Positions 1 to 8,073 are shown, counted from the stretch's first letter. The stretch is 64,000 bases of DNA from Erwinia persicina NBRC 102418 (GCF_001571305.1 NZ_BCTN01000013.1:1-64000); one strand, 5' to 3'. Notes: generated from the sequence alone by a model not told the origin. Numbers and translations: made by a program.

Positions 1-2
1 TC

Positions 3-473
3 AATACTGATGTAGCTGGCGGTGCAGTTCCATTCACTACTAAAAGTATGTTTTTCAATTTCAAGAAGATTAGTGAATTTGAGTCAGTTAATCAGATTAT
101 CCTAAAATCTAACCAAACATCCTACCTGAAGTACATCCTAGATCCTCAAAGTGCAGCAACTATAGAATCTAAAATTATTCCATACAAGAACGCACCTCTG
201 ACTAAGCAAGGCAACATCACACAGCTTCGTTCCAGGTCTAAGAACAATAAATATAAAAAGGTAAAGAGCAAGAGCGGTAACACGTACTTAATCGATACTA
301 CAAAGAAATCTGCTAAGCGTAATCCAAAACTGGCACGTGAAAAGAGAGTAATTGGCTATTACGGTTCAGTAGGAAGAAGACCATTGTTTGACTACTACGA
401 TGAAACCGAGAAAAGAGTAATACAACAATTAAGGAATTTACGGGGTGGCTTTGATTACCGATGGAGAAATTAA
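3..473 (+). CDS. phage-like protein of unknown function, 5' end outside window
   Basis: The reading frame is open from base 3 with no stop, so the first ATG at 48 is probably internal and the gene begins before the window. The visible 156 residues are Lys/Arg-rich in the second half (runs such as KNNKYKKVKSK) with aromatic residues at the C-terminus (FDYYDETE, FDYRWRN). No domain is recognised. Its AT-rich composition matches the next three genes and contrasts sharply with everything after 3 kb. The stop at 471-473 is followed one base later by the next ATG, typical of compact phage operons. A virion or morphogenesis role is only a guess from context. Confidence 0.6.
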   Translation, partial: NTDVAGGAVPFTTKSMFFNFKKISEFESVNQIILKSNQTSYLKYILDPQSAATIESKIIPYKNAPLTKQGNITQLRSRSKNNKYKKVKSKSGNTYLIDTTKKSAKRNPKLAREKRVIGYYGSVGRRPLFDYYDETEKRVIQQLRNLRGGFDYRWRN

Positions 474-474
474 G

Positions 475-804
475 ATGAACAACTTAGAACAATTCCCATG
501 TTACGATCATTCTGTACTAGAAGATTTTTCATTTCATGCTATCAAGCCAGTAAGTGTTACCATACCATATGATAAAGCACTATCTGGAAATAAGCTTATC
601 AAAAAGAAAGTAGATGATGAACATGGTAAATTAGTAGTGTATAGCTTCAATCATGATAATACACCTCGTGTAAATGAGGACGATGTATTGACCGTTGAGC
701 TAAGTAAAGAGAAGACAGAAGTAAAGGTACTATATTCTTACAATCACATCTTTAAGGGTCATCGCGTCTATTCCTGTGTATGTCAGATACAGGAGAATGT
801 ATGA
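475..804 (+). CDS. hypothetical phage-like protein (109 aa)
   Basis: I place the start at ATG 475 because GGAG at 463-466 lies 8 bases upstream; an upstream alternative at 445 would overlap the previous gene. The protein is soluble-looking, with no signal peptide or membrane helix, and has alternating polar/beta-prone segments with Cys near both ends (FPCYDH, YSCVCQ). I do not recognise the family. The stop TGA at 802-804 overlaps the next ATG at 801 (ATGA), indicating translational coupling within one AT-rich operon. Confidence 0.6.
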   Translation: MNNLEQFPCYDHSVLEDFSFHAIKPVSVTIPYDKALSGNKLIKKKVDDEHGKLVVYSFNHDNTPRVNEDDVLTVELSKEKTEVKVLYSYNHIFKGHRVYSCVCQIQENV

Positions 805-1091
805 TAAGTATTCTTATCGATTTATTTAAAACGGCTACAACGTTCTTTACTAAGAAGCAAGAAAGTAAAGATAAGTTAGTAGCTAAGAACTCAGAGCAAC
901 AAAACGAAATTACTTTAGAGGAAACGAAGAAGGGGTTTACATGGCGGCAAGCATTAGGCTATGTACTAACGTTCATCGTGTTTTATAACTACGTTGTGAT
1001 TCCTATCCTAGCTCTATGCGGGGTAATACTTCCTACGATACCACTTGCAGATGTTTGGAAGATTTTGGTAATCTTGATTGATGGTAATTAA
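801..1091 (+). CDS. putative holin-like membrane protein (96 aa)
   Basis: The start at ATG 801 has AGGAG at 791-795 five bases upstream and overlaps the preceding stop. The N-terminal third is charged and cytoplasmic-looking (KKQESKDKLVAKNSEQQNE). Residues about 45-96 hold a WRQALGY segment followed by two hydrophobic stretches. The layout (charged linker, TWR, helix, aromatic NY-V motif, Pro-rich loop, DVWKIL) resembles the 3TM holin family of gene-transfer agents and phages, but the protein stops where that family usually continues with a Gly-rich GLGG segment. It could be a short variant or a truncated one. The family call is from memory of the pattern; function is inferred. Confidence 0.45.
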   Translation: MISILIDLFKTATTFFTKKQESKDKLVAKNSEQQNEITLEETKKGFTWRQALGYVLTFIVFYNYVVIPILALCGVILPTIPLADVWKILVILIDGN

Positions 1092-1917
1092 TTCATCTAT
1101 AGGTATGTACGTGAAATTTAATGTAAAAGACTACTTCTTCGCTTTTATGGTTTTTTTAATATTTTTATTTTGCATTTCATTAGCGTTTCCAAGTTCACAT
1201 AAAGATGTGAAAATAACTGATTGGTTATCATTAGCATTCAACGCGGCGTTGACAATAGTAGGTGTCAAAGGTTTTTACTTAGCTAGAAATTGGAAGCAAT
1301 CACTTACAGAGGGTAGGGCTTTGGAGGAGGGCATACAATTAAAATATGATGCATTTGAAAAATATAATAATGTAATGTTTGGGTTTTTACCCTCAACATT
1401 AGAACACCAGCTACCCAATCCCTTTCACGAAAATTTCTTTGATGATAAAAGAGCCATTAATTTTTATGCTAGTATCAATTCAATTTACAACGACTTGGAT
1501 GAATTAAGGGATGCAATTACTGAAATTCATAGAGTTATTGAAAGGTTGGTTTTTTTTCGGTGGGATCTATGTGAAGATAAATTAAGAGAGTTTCTAGCTT
1601 TAGATAAAGATTTAGATAATCTTTATTTATTACGCTTTGAATTAGATCATGTTTTTAATGATTTTCTAAAAACAAAAAATATGACTATTCATAGGAGTAA
1701 TGATTTTCCAAAGATATTATATTCGAAAAATGATGCTGACATCGAGCAAGCACGACGTGCGTTAAACGAATTTTTCATGAGTTCGGAAAGATACATTGAA
1801 GTAAAAAGTTTAGTTGATAAAATGATGACTATAAGATCTCAGTCGCTTAACTCAATGAAAGTACTTTTGAATCGTCATGAGGACATTTTCCAGTTAATCA
1901 CTCCGCGTCAGATGTAA
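1081..1917 (+). CDS. two-helix inner-membrane protein with helical cytoplasmic domain, possible prophage cargo
   Basis: The start is uncertain: ATG 1081 overlaps the upstream gene, ATG 1105 has only a weak AGG next to it, and TTG 1078 is also possible. Two hydrophobic segments lie near the N-terminus (YFFAFMVFLIFLFCISLAF, then WLSLAFNAALTIVGVKGFYLA). After them come roughly 200 residues rich in Leu, Glu, Lys and Asp that read as long alpha-helices, ending without further membrane segments. The family is not recognised. It is the last plus-strand gene before the element border and is followed by a terminator, a position where prophages often carry lysogenic-conversion or exclusion genes. That role is inference only. 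Confidence 0.6.
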   Translation: MVINSSIGMYVKFNVKDYFFAFMVFLIFLFCISLAFPSSHKDVKITDWLSLAFNAALTIVGVKGFYLARNWKQSLTEGRALEEGIQLKYDAFEKYNNVMFGFLPSTLEHQLPNPFHENFFDDKRAINFYASINSIYNDLDELRDAITEIHRVIERLVFFRWDLCEDKLREFLALDKDLDNLYLLRFELDHVFNDFLKTKNMTIHRSNDFPKILYSKNDADIEQARRALNEFFMSSERYIEVKSLVDKMMTIRSQSLNSMKVLLNRHEDIFQLITPRQM

Positions 1918-1926
1918 TTTACAATA

Positions 1927-1959
1927 CCCACCTAGAATTTTAGGTGGGGATTTTATTTT
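1927..1959 (+). terminator. intrinsic terminator
   Basis: CCCACCTA (1927-1934) pairs with TAGGTGGG (1941-1948) across a 6-base loop and is followed by ATTTTATTTT. It ends the AT-rich plus-strand operon and separates it from the convergent ybhA-like gene. Confidence 0.8.
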
Positions 1960-1978
1960 AAAGATAAGCCACAAAAAA

Positions 1979-2839
1979 TTACAGGGTGTTTTGTGCAGGT
2001 ACATTTTTAAAATGTTTTTCCAATAACTCAGCAATACTAGGTTCTGTATTATTACCGATTACCAAATCAACACTTTCTTTAATCTTGTCAGATGCATTAC
2101 CCATCGCAACACCAAGACCTGCACTTTCTAGCATACTTAAATCATTATAGTTATCACCAAAAGCGATAACCTGACTCATAGATAAACCCTGAGATTCAAC
2201 CCATTGTGCTAATCGTTTTCCTTTACTGTTTCCACTTTGAGCAATATCAACCTGATCATGCCAAGACCATTCACAAGCGAGGCCAAGCTCACGCTCAACA
2301 ACTTCAGTGAATTCTTGCAATTTAACTATATCGTTACCAGTAAGTGCAAACTTCCAAATATTATCGACATTCCTTGCTGCTTCTCTTAGCGAATCGACTT
2401 TTCGAAATACCGGACGCTGTGATTCTGGTAAAGATCTTGCCCAATTTTCTGTACGGATAATATGGCCCGTTGGTTCCTGATAAATCATGGCATCGTCGGC
2501 GTACATCAAACTATGAACATTGTAACTATCAAGCAGATCAATTAATTGAGTCGCTTGGTTCGGTTGCAATGGATCAGACGCAAGCACCTTCTTTCCTTGA
2601 TAATCGTAGAGTAATGCACCATTGCAACATATTGCAGGTGTATCTAACTCAAGTGCTTGATAGAAAGGATGGATTGCAACAAAGTGACGTCCGGTAACAA
2701 TGATAACTTTTGCTCCAGATTCACGTACTTTTTTTATTGCACTTAGTGATTCAGGAAGGATTTTTTTCTCTGGGGTTAACAAAGTACCGTCTAGATCAAG
2801 AGCTACTACCTGATAGTTCATATCTTGTTTCGCCGTCAT
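1979..2839 (-). CDS. ybhA: YbhA-like HAD-family (Cof) phosphatase, element-borne copy
   Basis: The 286 residues align end to end with E. coli YbhA, a HAD Cof-type phosphatase acting on pyridoxal phosphate and sugar phosphates. Visible motifs are the nucleophile loop ALDLDGTLLTP near residue 15, VTGRH, a Cof cap domain in the middle, and the acidic loop GDNYNDLSML near the C-terminus. All are intact, so the protein is predicted active. A start at the second Met (2821) would match E. coli better. The DNA is clearly more AT-rich than the native 5' fragment at 2995-3197 and only about three quarters identical to it at protein level over 71 residues. It is therefore a foreign homologue, not a recent duplicate, and probably replaces the interrupted native gene. 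Confidence 0.85.
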   Translation of the reverse strand: MTAKQDMNYQVVALDLDGTLLTPEKKILPESLSAIKKVRESGAKVIIVTGRHFVAIHPFYQALELDTPAICCNGALLYDYQGKKVLASDPLQPNQATQLIDLLDSYNVHSLMYADDAMIYQEPTGHIIRTENWARSLPESQRPVFRKVDSLREAARNVDNIWKFALTGNDIVKLQEFTEVVERELGLACEWSWHDQVDIAQSGNSKGKRLAQWVESQGLSMSQVIAFGDNYNDLSMLESAGLGVAMGNASDKIKESVDLVIGNNTEPSIAELLEKHFKNVPAQNTL

Positions 2840-2888
2840 TAAATGATGAGTTTTTCCGATAGTACACCGCTTAATGCCTACTTCAAAC

Positions 2889-2905
2889 TTACCACGTAGT
2901 GGTAA
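2889..2905. repeat. perfect 7-bp inverted repeat upstream of element ybhA
   Basis: TTACCAC (2889-2895) and GTGGTAA (2899-2905) flank GTA. It sits about 50 bp upstream of the ybhA-like start and about 90 bp from the inferred integration junction, so it may be an operator or a recombination-protein site. No partner protein is visible in the window. Confidence 0.45.
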
Positions 2906-2963
2906 AAGTTAGGTGAGCAGGGTAAGCAACAGAATGAATTCAATGTAGTTTTAGGCTTTTTGT

Positions 2964-3197
2964 TTATATACTGTAGCCTCTATTCAAATAAGTGCCATTA
3001 CAGCAGATTGCAGGTGTATCCAGCGCCAGTGCCTGATAAAAAGGATGGATGGCCACATGATGGCGTCCGGTCACGATCAGGATTTTTATGCCAGCCTGCT
3101 GCGCTTTTTTGAGGGCTTCCAGTGATTCTGGCAGAATGGTTTTGGTAGGGGTTAACAGCGTGCCGTCCAGATCGAGGGCGATGATGCGATAGCTCAT
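2964..3197 (-). pseudogene. ybhA: native ybhA, 5' fragment truncated by element insertion
   Basis: This starts like an authentic chromosomal YbhA (ALDLDGTLLTP, IVTGRHHVAIHPFYQAL, DTPAICCNGTYL) and keeps the GC-rich composition of the neighbouring pgl, with which it is divergently arranged as in E. coli. Homology stops after CCNGTYL; the frame then runs seven unrelated residues (NRGYSI and stop) in AT-rich DNA. Only the nucleophile loop and the start of the cap remain, so no active enzyme is expected. The missing 3' part should lie on the far side of the element, outside the window. Confidence 0.85.
2975..3005. other. candidate integration junction (attR-type) inside ybhA
   Basis: YbhA coding similarity ends around 2990-2997 and composition changes from GC-rich to AT-rich at the same place. 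The core would lie in the stretch reading TTCAAATAAGTGCCATTA, which covers the codons for NGTYL. No integrase gene or matching left end is in the window, so the exact core cannot be fixed. Confidence 0.5.
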
Positions 3198-3344
3198 AAC
3201 AGTTCCCGTGGCTCAAAAGAAGTCAATAAGTGTACACCTTGTGACGTCAGCCACAAAACTGACGGTACAGATGGCAAGTAAGTCCGACGACGGTGGTGAA
3301 TACTTTACCACTCACCGATTTTCCGTTCAGAACAAGGAGCATTC

Positions 3345-4337
3345 ATGAAACAAGTTGTTTATACCGCCAGCCCTGAGAGCCATCAGATCCACGCCTGGCA
3401 GATGAATGATGCGGGCGCACTGACGCTGCTACAGGTTGTTGATGCGCCTGGCCAGGTACAGCCCATGGTGGTCAGCCCGGACAAGAAGTTTCTTTACGTG
3501 GGTGTTCGCCCGGATTTCCGCATCGTTGCCTACCGCATTGAGGCTGACGGCAAACTGAAAGAAGCCGGTCATGCGCCCCTGGCAGGCAGCCCGACGCACA
3601 TCTCGACCGATCGTGAGGGCCGCTTTATTTTCGTCGGTTCCTACAACGATGCTTTCGTCAGCGTCAGCCCGATCGGTGCCGATGGCCTGCCGGGGGCGCC
3701 CGTGCAGACCGTGAGCGGTCTGGATGGCTGTCATTCTGCGAACATCGACCTGACGAACCAGACGCTGTTTGTTCCGGCGCTGAAGCAGGACCGTATTGCG
3801 CTGTTCAGCCTGTCTGACAGCGGTGAACTGACGCCGTGTGCACAGTCTGAACTGAAAACGAAGCCCGGGGCGGGTCCGCGTCATATGGCGTTCCACCCGA
3901 ATCAGCGTTACGTCTACTGCGTTAACGAACTGGACAGTACCGTTGACGTCTGGGACTTAAGCAAAGGTGACGTGGAGAAAGTGCAGAGCCTGGATATGAT
4001 GCCGGAAGGATTCAGTGATACCCGCTGGGCGGCTGATATTCATATCACGCCAGATGGCCGCCATCTGTACAGCTGCGATCGCACCGCCAGCATCATTACC
4101 ACGTTCAGCATCAGCGCGGATGGCGCCACCCTGACCGTGGAAGGGCATCAGCCAACAGAAACCCAGCCGCGCGGCTTTAATATTGATAACCGCGGGCAGT
4201 ACCTGGTGGCCGCCGGACAGAAATCACATCATATTGAAGTGTATAAAATCACCGCCGATCGCGGTCTGTTGCAGCCGCTGGCGCGGTATGCTGTAGGGCA
4301 GGGGCCAATGTGGGTCGTGATCCACGCGCTGGATTAA
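3345..4337 (+). CDS. pgl: 6-phosphogluconolactonase
   Basis: Pgl hydrolyses 6-phosphogluconolactone to 6-phosphogluconate, the second step of the oxidative pentose phosphate pathway. The 330 residues match the lactonase beta-propeller family (E. coli YbhE, 331 aa) throughout, from [18 protein letters not shown] to GQGPMWVVI, including the conserved [10 protein letters not shown] blade. It has no signal peptide and is cytosolic. AAGGAG at 3334-3339 supports the start. It is divergent from the truncated ybhA, so the 147 bp between them should hold its promoter, and it converges on ybhB across a strong hairpin. Confidence 0.95.
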   Translation: MKQVVYTASPESHQIHAWQMNDAGALTLLQVVDAPGQVQPMVVSPDKKFLYVGVRPDFRIVAYRIEADGKLKEAGHAPLAGSPTHISTDREGRFIFVGSYNDAFVSVSPIGADGLPGAPVQTVSGLDGCHSANIDLTNQTLFVPALKQDRIALFSLSDSGELTPCAQSELKTKPGAGPRHMAFHPNQRYVYCVNELDSTVDVWDLSKGDVEKVQSLDMMPEGFSDTRWAADIHITPDGRHLYSCDRTASIITTFSISADGATLTVEGHQPTETQPRGFNIDNRGQYLVAAGQKSHHIEVYKITADRGLLQPLARYAVGQGPMWVVIHALD

Positions 4338-4385
4338 GAGGCCGGGCGAAACAGAAGGTCAGCCTTGCGGCGAAAGTGACATCAG

Positions 4386-4420
4386 CTGCAGGGCGACCTG
4401 CTTTCCTCGTCGCCCTGCAG
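4386..4420. terminator. 12-bp stem hairpin between pgl and ybhB
   Basis: CTGCAGGGCGAC (4386-4397) pairs perfectly with GTCGCCCTGCAG (4409-4420). It lies between convergent genes and may end transcripts from both sides, though it lacks a strong T tract. The GGGCGAC core is shared with other gene-end hairpins in this window. Confidence 0.65.
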
Positions 4421-4431
4421 GTCGCTCTGAT

Positions 4432-4908
4432 TTATGAATACATCGCCGTTATGGAAGCACTGCCCAGCGAATGGAAATGAACGTTAAAGCCCACCATCGC
4501 ACCACTGGCGTTCTCATCCACTTCAAGACGATCAGTATCTATCGCGTGAACGGTGAAAATATAGCGGTGAGATTCGCCCTTCGGCGGTGCCGCGCCGCCG
4601 TAGCCCGCGCTGCCAAAATCGGTACGGGTCTGTACTGAACCGGCCGGCAGATCCGCTTTGCCGGAACCGGCACCCGCCGCCAGCTCCCGCGTGTCAGCGG
4701 GCAGGTTAGCCACCACCCAGTGCCACCAGCCGGAACCGGTTGGCGCGTCAGGATCGTAGCAGGTGACGACAAAACTTTTCGTCCCTGCAGGCACCTCGTC
4801 CCAGGCCAGATGTGGCGACAGATTTTCCCCCTGGTAACCCATGGCATTCAGCACCTGGCGTTCCGGTAATTTATCGCCGTCGTTGAAATCCTGGCTGACT
4901 AGCTTCAT
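4432..4908 (-). CDS. ybhB: YbhB, phosphatidylethanolamine-binding (PEBP) family protein
   Basis: At 158 residues this matches the bacterial Raf-kinase-inhibitor-like PEBP family and E. coli YbhB. The ligand-pocket motifs are visible: CYDPDAPTGSGWWHW around residues 50-65, and GYGGAAPPKGESHRYIFTVHA around 103-124. Family members bind anions or phospholipid head groups; the bacterial role is not settled. There is no signal peptide. AAGGAG lies just upstream of the start. In E. coli it also sits beside bioA; here a two-gene oxidoreductase unit has been inserted between them. Confidence 0.92.
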   Translation of the reverse strand: MKLVSQDFNDGDKLPERQVLNAMGYQGENLSPHLAWDEVPAGTKSFVVTCYDPDAPTGSGWWHWVVANLPADTRELAAGAGSGKADLPAGSVQTRTDFGSAGYGGAAPPKGESHRYIFTVHAIDTDRLEVDENASGAMVGFNVHFHSLGSASITAMYS

Positions 4909-4936
4909 TCCATCTCCTTAACCTTCAGATGTGATG

Positions 4937-4956
4937 TCACCCCGCAGCCGGGGTGA
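4937..4956. other. short hairpin between DJ-1-like gene and ybhB
   Basis: TCACCCCG (4937-4944) pairs with CGGGGTGA (4949-4956) across CAGC. It lies in the 56-bp gap between two co-directional minus-strand genes and lacks a T tract, so it could be a weak attenuator or an mRNA 3'-end stabiliser. Confidence 0.4.
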
Positions 4957-4964
4957 GCACCCTG

Positions 4965-5645
4965 TTATTGGTGAAGTAACTTCAGCAGCTCTTCGGCTGC
5001 GGCAGCGGAAGAGGCCGGGTTTTGTCCGGTAACCAGATGGCCATCGGTCAGTACGTACACACCCCAGTCATCGGTGCGCTCAAACTGACCGCCCAGCTTC
5101 TTCAGCTCGTCTTCCACCAGGAAAGGTACCACATCCGTCAGGCCAACGGCCTCTTCTTCACTGTTGGTAAAACCGGTGACACGTTTGCCGGCGACCAGCG
5201 GCGTGCCGTCCGGCTTTTTCGCGTGACGCAGCACGCCGGGAGCGTGGCAGACGGTGCCGACGGGCTTACCGTTGGCGAACAGCGTTTCGATCAGCTGAAT
5301 ACTGGTCAGGTCTTCGGCCAGATCCCACAGCGGCCCGTGACCACCGGGATAAAATACGGCGTCAAATTCGCCGGGGTCGATTGCATCCAGCCGCTGAGTA
5401 TTGGCCAGCGCCTGCTGCGCGGCAATGTCATTGCGAAAACGCTCGGTATCGCTGGTTTGCGCATCGGGCGCATCGCTGACCGGGTCAAGCGGCGGCTGCC
5501 CTCCGGCAGGGGAAGCCAGCACCACCGAAATCCCCGCATCGCGGAAGACATAATAGGGTGCAGCAAACTCTTCCAGCCAGAATCCGGTTTTATGGCCGGT
5601 ATCGCCCAGCTTGTCGTGTGATGTCAGTACCATTAACAGTTTCAT
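4965..5645 (-). CDS. DJ-1/PfpI family protein (class I glutamine amidotransferase-like)
   Basis: At 226 residues this is a DJ-1/ThiJ/PfpI-type protein resembling the Hsp31-like branch. The nucleophile elbow is VGTVCHAPGVL with Cys near residue 132, preceded by the FYPGGHGPLWDL loop carrying the family's Gly-Gly-His. Members are glyoxalase III/deglycase-like or stress proteins; the exact activity cannot be read from the sequence. Its start overlaps the end of the CurA-like gene by 4 bases (ATGA), with AGGAG ahead of it, so the two are translationally coupled. A shared role in detoxifying reactive carbonyls is plausible inference. Confidence 0.85.
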   Translation of the reverse strand: MKLLMVLTSHDKLGDTGHKTGFWLEEFAAPYYVFRDAGISVVLASPAGGQPPLDPVSDAPDAQTSDTERFRNDIAAQQALANTQRLDAIDPGEFDAVFYPGGHGPLWDLAEDLTSIQLIETLFANGKPVGTVCHAPGVLRHAKKPDGTPLVAGKRVTGFTNSEEEAVGLTDVVPFLVEDELKKLGGQFERTDDWGVYVLTDGHLVTGQNPASSAAAAEELLKLLHQ

Positions 5646-6688
5646 TGCGGTTTATCTCCTGCCACGCGAACCACGAGCTTGCCAAAGTTTTTGCCCTGCA
5701 GCATGCCGATGAAGGCTTCCGGTGCATTATCCAGACCATCGATAATATCTTCGCGGAAGACCAGACGATCTTCAGCGACCCACTTGCTCATCTGACGGAA
5801 GAACTCATCAAAGCGGTGGCCGTAATCCTGATTAATAATAAAGCCTTCCACGCGCAGGCGTTTGCGCAGGATGGCACTCTGCAGCTGCGGCAGGCGATCC
5901 GGACCGTCGCTTGCGCCGGTGCTGTTATAGTCGGCGATTAGCCCACAGACCGGAATACGTCCTTTGGTATTCATCAGCGGCAGGACGGCATTAAACACTT
6001 TGCCTCCCACGCTTTCGAAGTAGATGTCGATGCCATCGGCACAGTGGCGGGCAAGCTGTTCAGCCAGGTTGTCATCGCGGTGGTCGAGGCAGCGGTCGAA
6101 GCCCAGCACTTCTTCGGCATAACGGCATTTCTCCGCACCCCCGGCGATCCCGACAACATGACAGCCCTTCAGTTTGGCAATCTGGCCGACAAGCGAGCCC
6201 ACGGCTCCGGTGGCGGCCGCCACCACGACGGTTTCCCCGGCCTGCGGGTTACCGATGTCCAGCAGCCCCATATAGGCCGTGAAGCCCGGCATACCGAGCA
6301 TACCCAGCGCCCATGAAGGATGCTTCAGCACCGGGCCGCTGAGTTTCACCAGGTCTTCACCGGTGGACAGGGCAAAATCCTGCCAGCCGCTGTAGCCCAG
6401 CACCCAGTCGCCTGCGGCGAAGTCAGGATGCTCTGAACGTTCTACTATCGACACCGTACCACCACACATCACCTCATTGACGGCAACGGGCGGGACGTAA
6501 GAAGGGGCATCGCTCATCCGTCCGCGCATGTACGGGTCCAGCGACAGCCAGACGGTGCGCAGGAGTACCTCGCCCTGCGAAGGGGTGGGAACGTGCTGGG
6601 ATTCCAGGTGGAAATTGGCTGGGGTCGGCGCACCGTGCGGGCGCGATGCCAGCAACAGCCGACGATTGGTATGTTTATCTTGTGGCAT
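5642..6688 (-). CDS. NADP-dependent oxidoreductase, CurA/leukotriene B4 dehydrogenase-like
   Basis: The 348 residues match the zinc-independent medium-chain reductases typified by E. coli CurA (YncB), which reduce alpha,beta-unsaturated ketones with NADPH. Seen are the WLSLDPYMRGRM substrate-domain motif near residue 50, the Rossmann motif AAATGAVGSLVGQIAK near 155-170, and the YFESVGG segment. AGGAG precedes the start at 6688, and a small GCGGC-TTACT-GCCGC hairpin lies in the leader. It is first in a two-gene unit with the DJ-1-like gene. Confidence 0.88.
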   Translation of the reverse strand: MPQDKHTNRRLLLASRPHGAPTPANFHLESQHVPTPSQGEVLLRTVWLSLDPYMRGRMSDAPSYVPPVAVNEVMCGGTVSIVERSEHPDFAAGDWVLGYSGWQDFALSTGEDLVKLSGPVLKHPSWALGMLGMPGFTAYMGLLDIGNPQAGETVVVAAATGAVGSLVGQIAKLKGCHVVGIAGGAEKCRYAEEVLGFDRCLDHRDDNLAEQLARHCADGIDIYFESVGGKVFNAVLPLMNTKGRIPVCGLIADYNSTGASDGPDRLPQLQSAILRKRLRVEGFIINQDYGHRFDEFFRQMSKWVAEDRLVFREDIIDGLDNAPEAFIGMLQGKNFGKLVVRVAGDKPQ

Positions 6689-6774
6689 GTTATCTCCTGA
6701 TATGCGGCAGTAAGCCGCAAAAAAACCTGGTAAAAGTCTAGCCCATCACAGAGATGGCTGCCTGGAGGGTGCCT

Positions 6775-8067
6775 TTATTTCAGATAATTAAACAGGGCAG
6801 GATGTGCTACGGCGGCGGCGACCGCGTCCGTTAACCGGGCCAGCGCCCCGGGTGAGATCACATACGGAGGCATCAGATAGATCAGCCGGCCAAAGGGGCG
6901 GATCCACACGCCCTGTTGCACAAAGAACTGCTGCATCGCCGCCATATTCACCGGTCGGTGGGTCTCCACCACCCCAATCGCGCCCAGCACGCGCACATCA
7001 GCCACCTCCGGGCTGTCACGCAACGGCAGAAGCGCGGCACTGAGCTGATGCTCAATGGCGCTGACCTGCGCCGGCCAGTGATTTTCCTGCAGCATGGCCA
7101 GGCTTTCCGACGCCACGGCGCAGGCCAGCGGGTTACCCATAAACGTCGGCCCGTGCATAAAGCAGCCTGCTTCGCCATTGCTGATGGTCTCGGCCACCTG
7201 CCGGGTCGTCAGGGTGGCCGACAGGGTCATTGTGCCCCCGGTCAGCGCCTTGCCCACGCAGAGGATGTCCGGGCTGATAGCCGCATGTTCACAGGCAAAC
7301 AGTTTACCGGTGCGGCCAAAGCCGGTGGCAATTTCATCGGCGATCAGCAGCAGCTGGTAATGATCGCACAGCTCACGCACCCGACGGAGATAGCGCGGGT
7401 GATAAAAGCGCATTCCGCCCGCTCCCTGCACGATGGGTTCGAGGATCACCGCCGCCAGCTGGTGATGATGGGTCGCTATGGCCTGTTCGAGGGCGTCGGC
7501 GTCCTGCTCCTGCCATGGCTGGTCAATACGCGGCGGAGCGGGAACGAACAGGTGCTCCGGCAGGTAGCCCTGATACAGGCTGTGCATGCTGTTCTGCGGG
7601 TCGCATACCGACATGGCGGCAAAGGTATCCCCGTGATAACCGTTACGCAGGGTGAGAAAGCGCTGACGCTTTTCCCCTTTTGCCTGCCAGTACTGCAGCG
7701 CCATTTTCATCGCCACTTCGACCGCCACCGATCCCGAATCCGCAAGGAACACGCACGACAGCGGGGCGGGCGTCATCGCGACCAGACGGCGGCACAGCGA
7801 CACGGCGGCCGGATGGGTGATCCCGCCAAACATCACGTGAGACATCTGCGCCATCTGGGTCTGCAGCGCCCGGTTAAGACGCGGATGGTTATAGCCGTGG
7901 ATCGCGGCCCACCAGGAGGACATGCCGTCGACCAGCTCCCGACCGTCCGCCAGCTGAAGCGACGTGCCGGCGGCGGCCACCACCGGATAACAGGGCAGCG
8001 GCTGGCTCATGGACGTGTAGGGGTGCCAGATATGGTCACGGTCAAAGGCAAGATCGTCTGGGGTCAT
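6775..8067 (-). CDS. bioA: adenosylmethionine-8-amino-7-oxononanoate aminotransferase
   Basis: BioA transfers the amino group of S-adenosylmethionine to KAPA to give DAPA, the third step from pimeloyl units to biotin. The 430 residues start IWHPYTSM as in other BioA proteins and contain DGMSSWWAAIHGY, the PLP-phosphate region SGSVAVEVAMKMA, the PLP ring aspartate in IADEIATGFGRTG, and the Schiff-base lysine in CVGKALTGG. It is transcribed away from bioBFCD across a BirA operator, the standard enterobacterial layout. Confidence 0.97.
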   Translation of the reverse strand: MTPDDLAFDRDHIWHPYTSMSQPLPCYPVVAAAGTSLQLADGRELVDGMSSWWAAIHGYNHPRLNRALQTQMAQMSHVMFGGITHPAAVSLCRRLVAMTPAPLSCVFLADSGSVAVEVAMKMALQYWQAKGEKRQRFLTLRNGYHGDTFAAMSVCDPQNSMHSLYQGYLPEHLFVPAPPRIDQPWQEQDADALEQAIATHHHQLAAVILEPIVQGAGGMRFYHPRYLRRVRELCDHYQLLLIADEIATGFGRTGKLFACEHAAISPDILCVGKALTGGTMTLSATLTTRQVAETISNGEAGCFMHGPTFMGNPLACAVASESLAMLQENHWPAQVSAIEHQLSAALLPLRDSPEVADVRVLGAIGVVETHRPVNMAAMQQFFVQQGVWIRPFGRLIYLMPPYVISPGALARLTDAVAAAVAHPALFNYLK

Positions 8068-8073
8068 AAAATC

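Noticed and set aside
4338-4431. Lambda attB-type core between pgl and ybhB
   Set aside because: The lambda site lies near ybhB in E. coli, but no GCTTTTTTATACTAA-like core is seen here; only the terminator hairpin is present.
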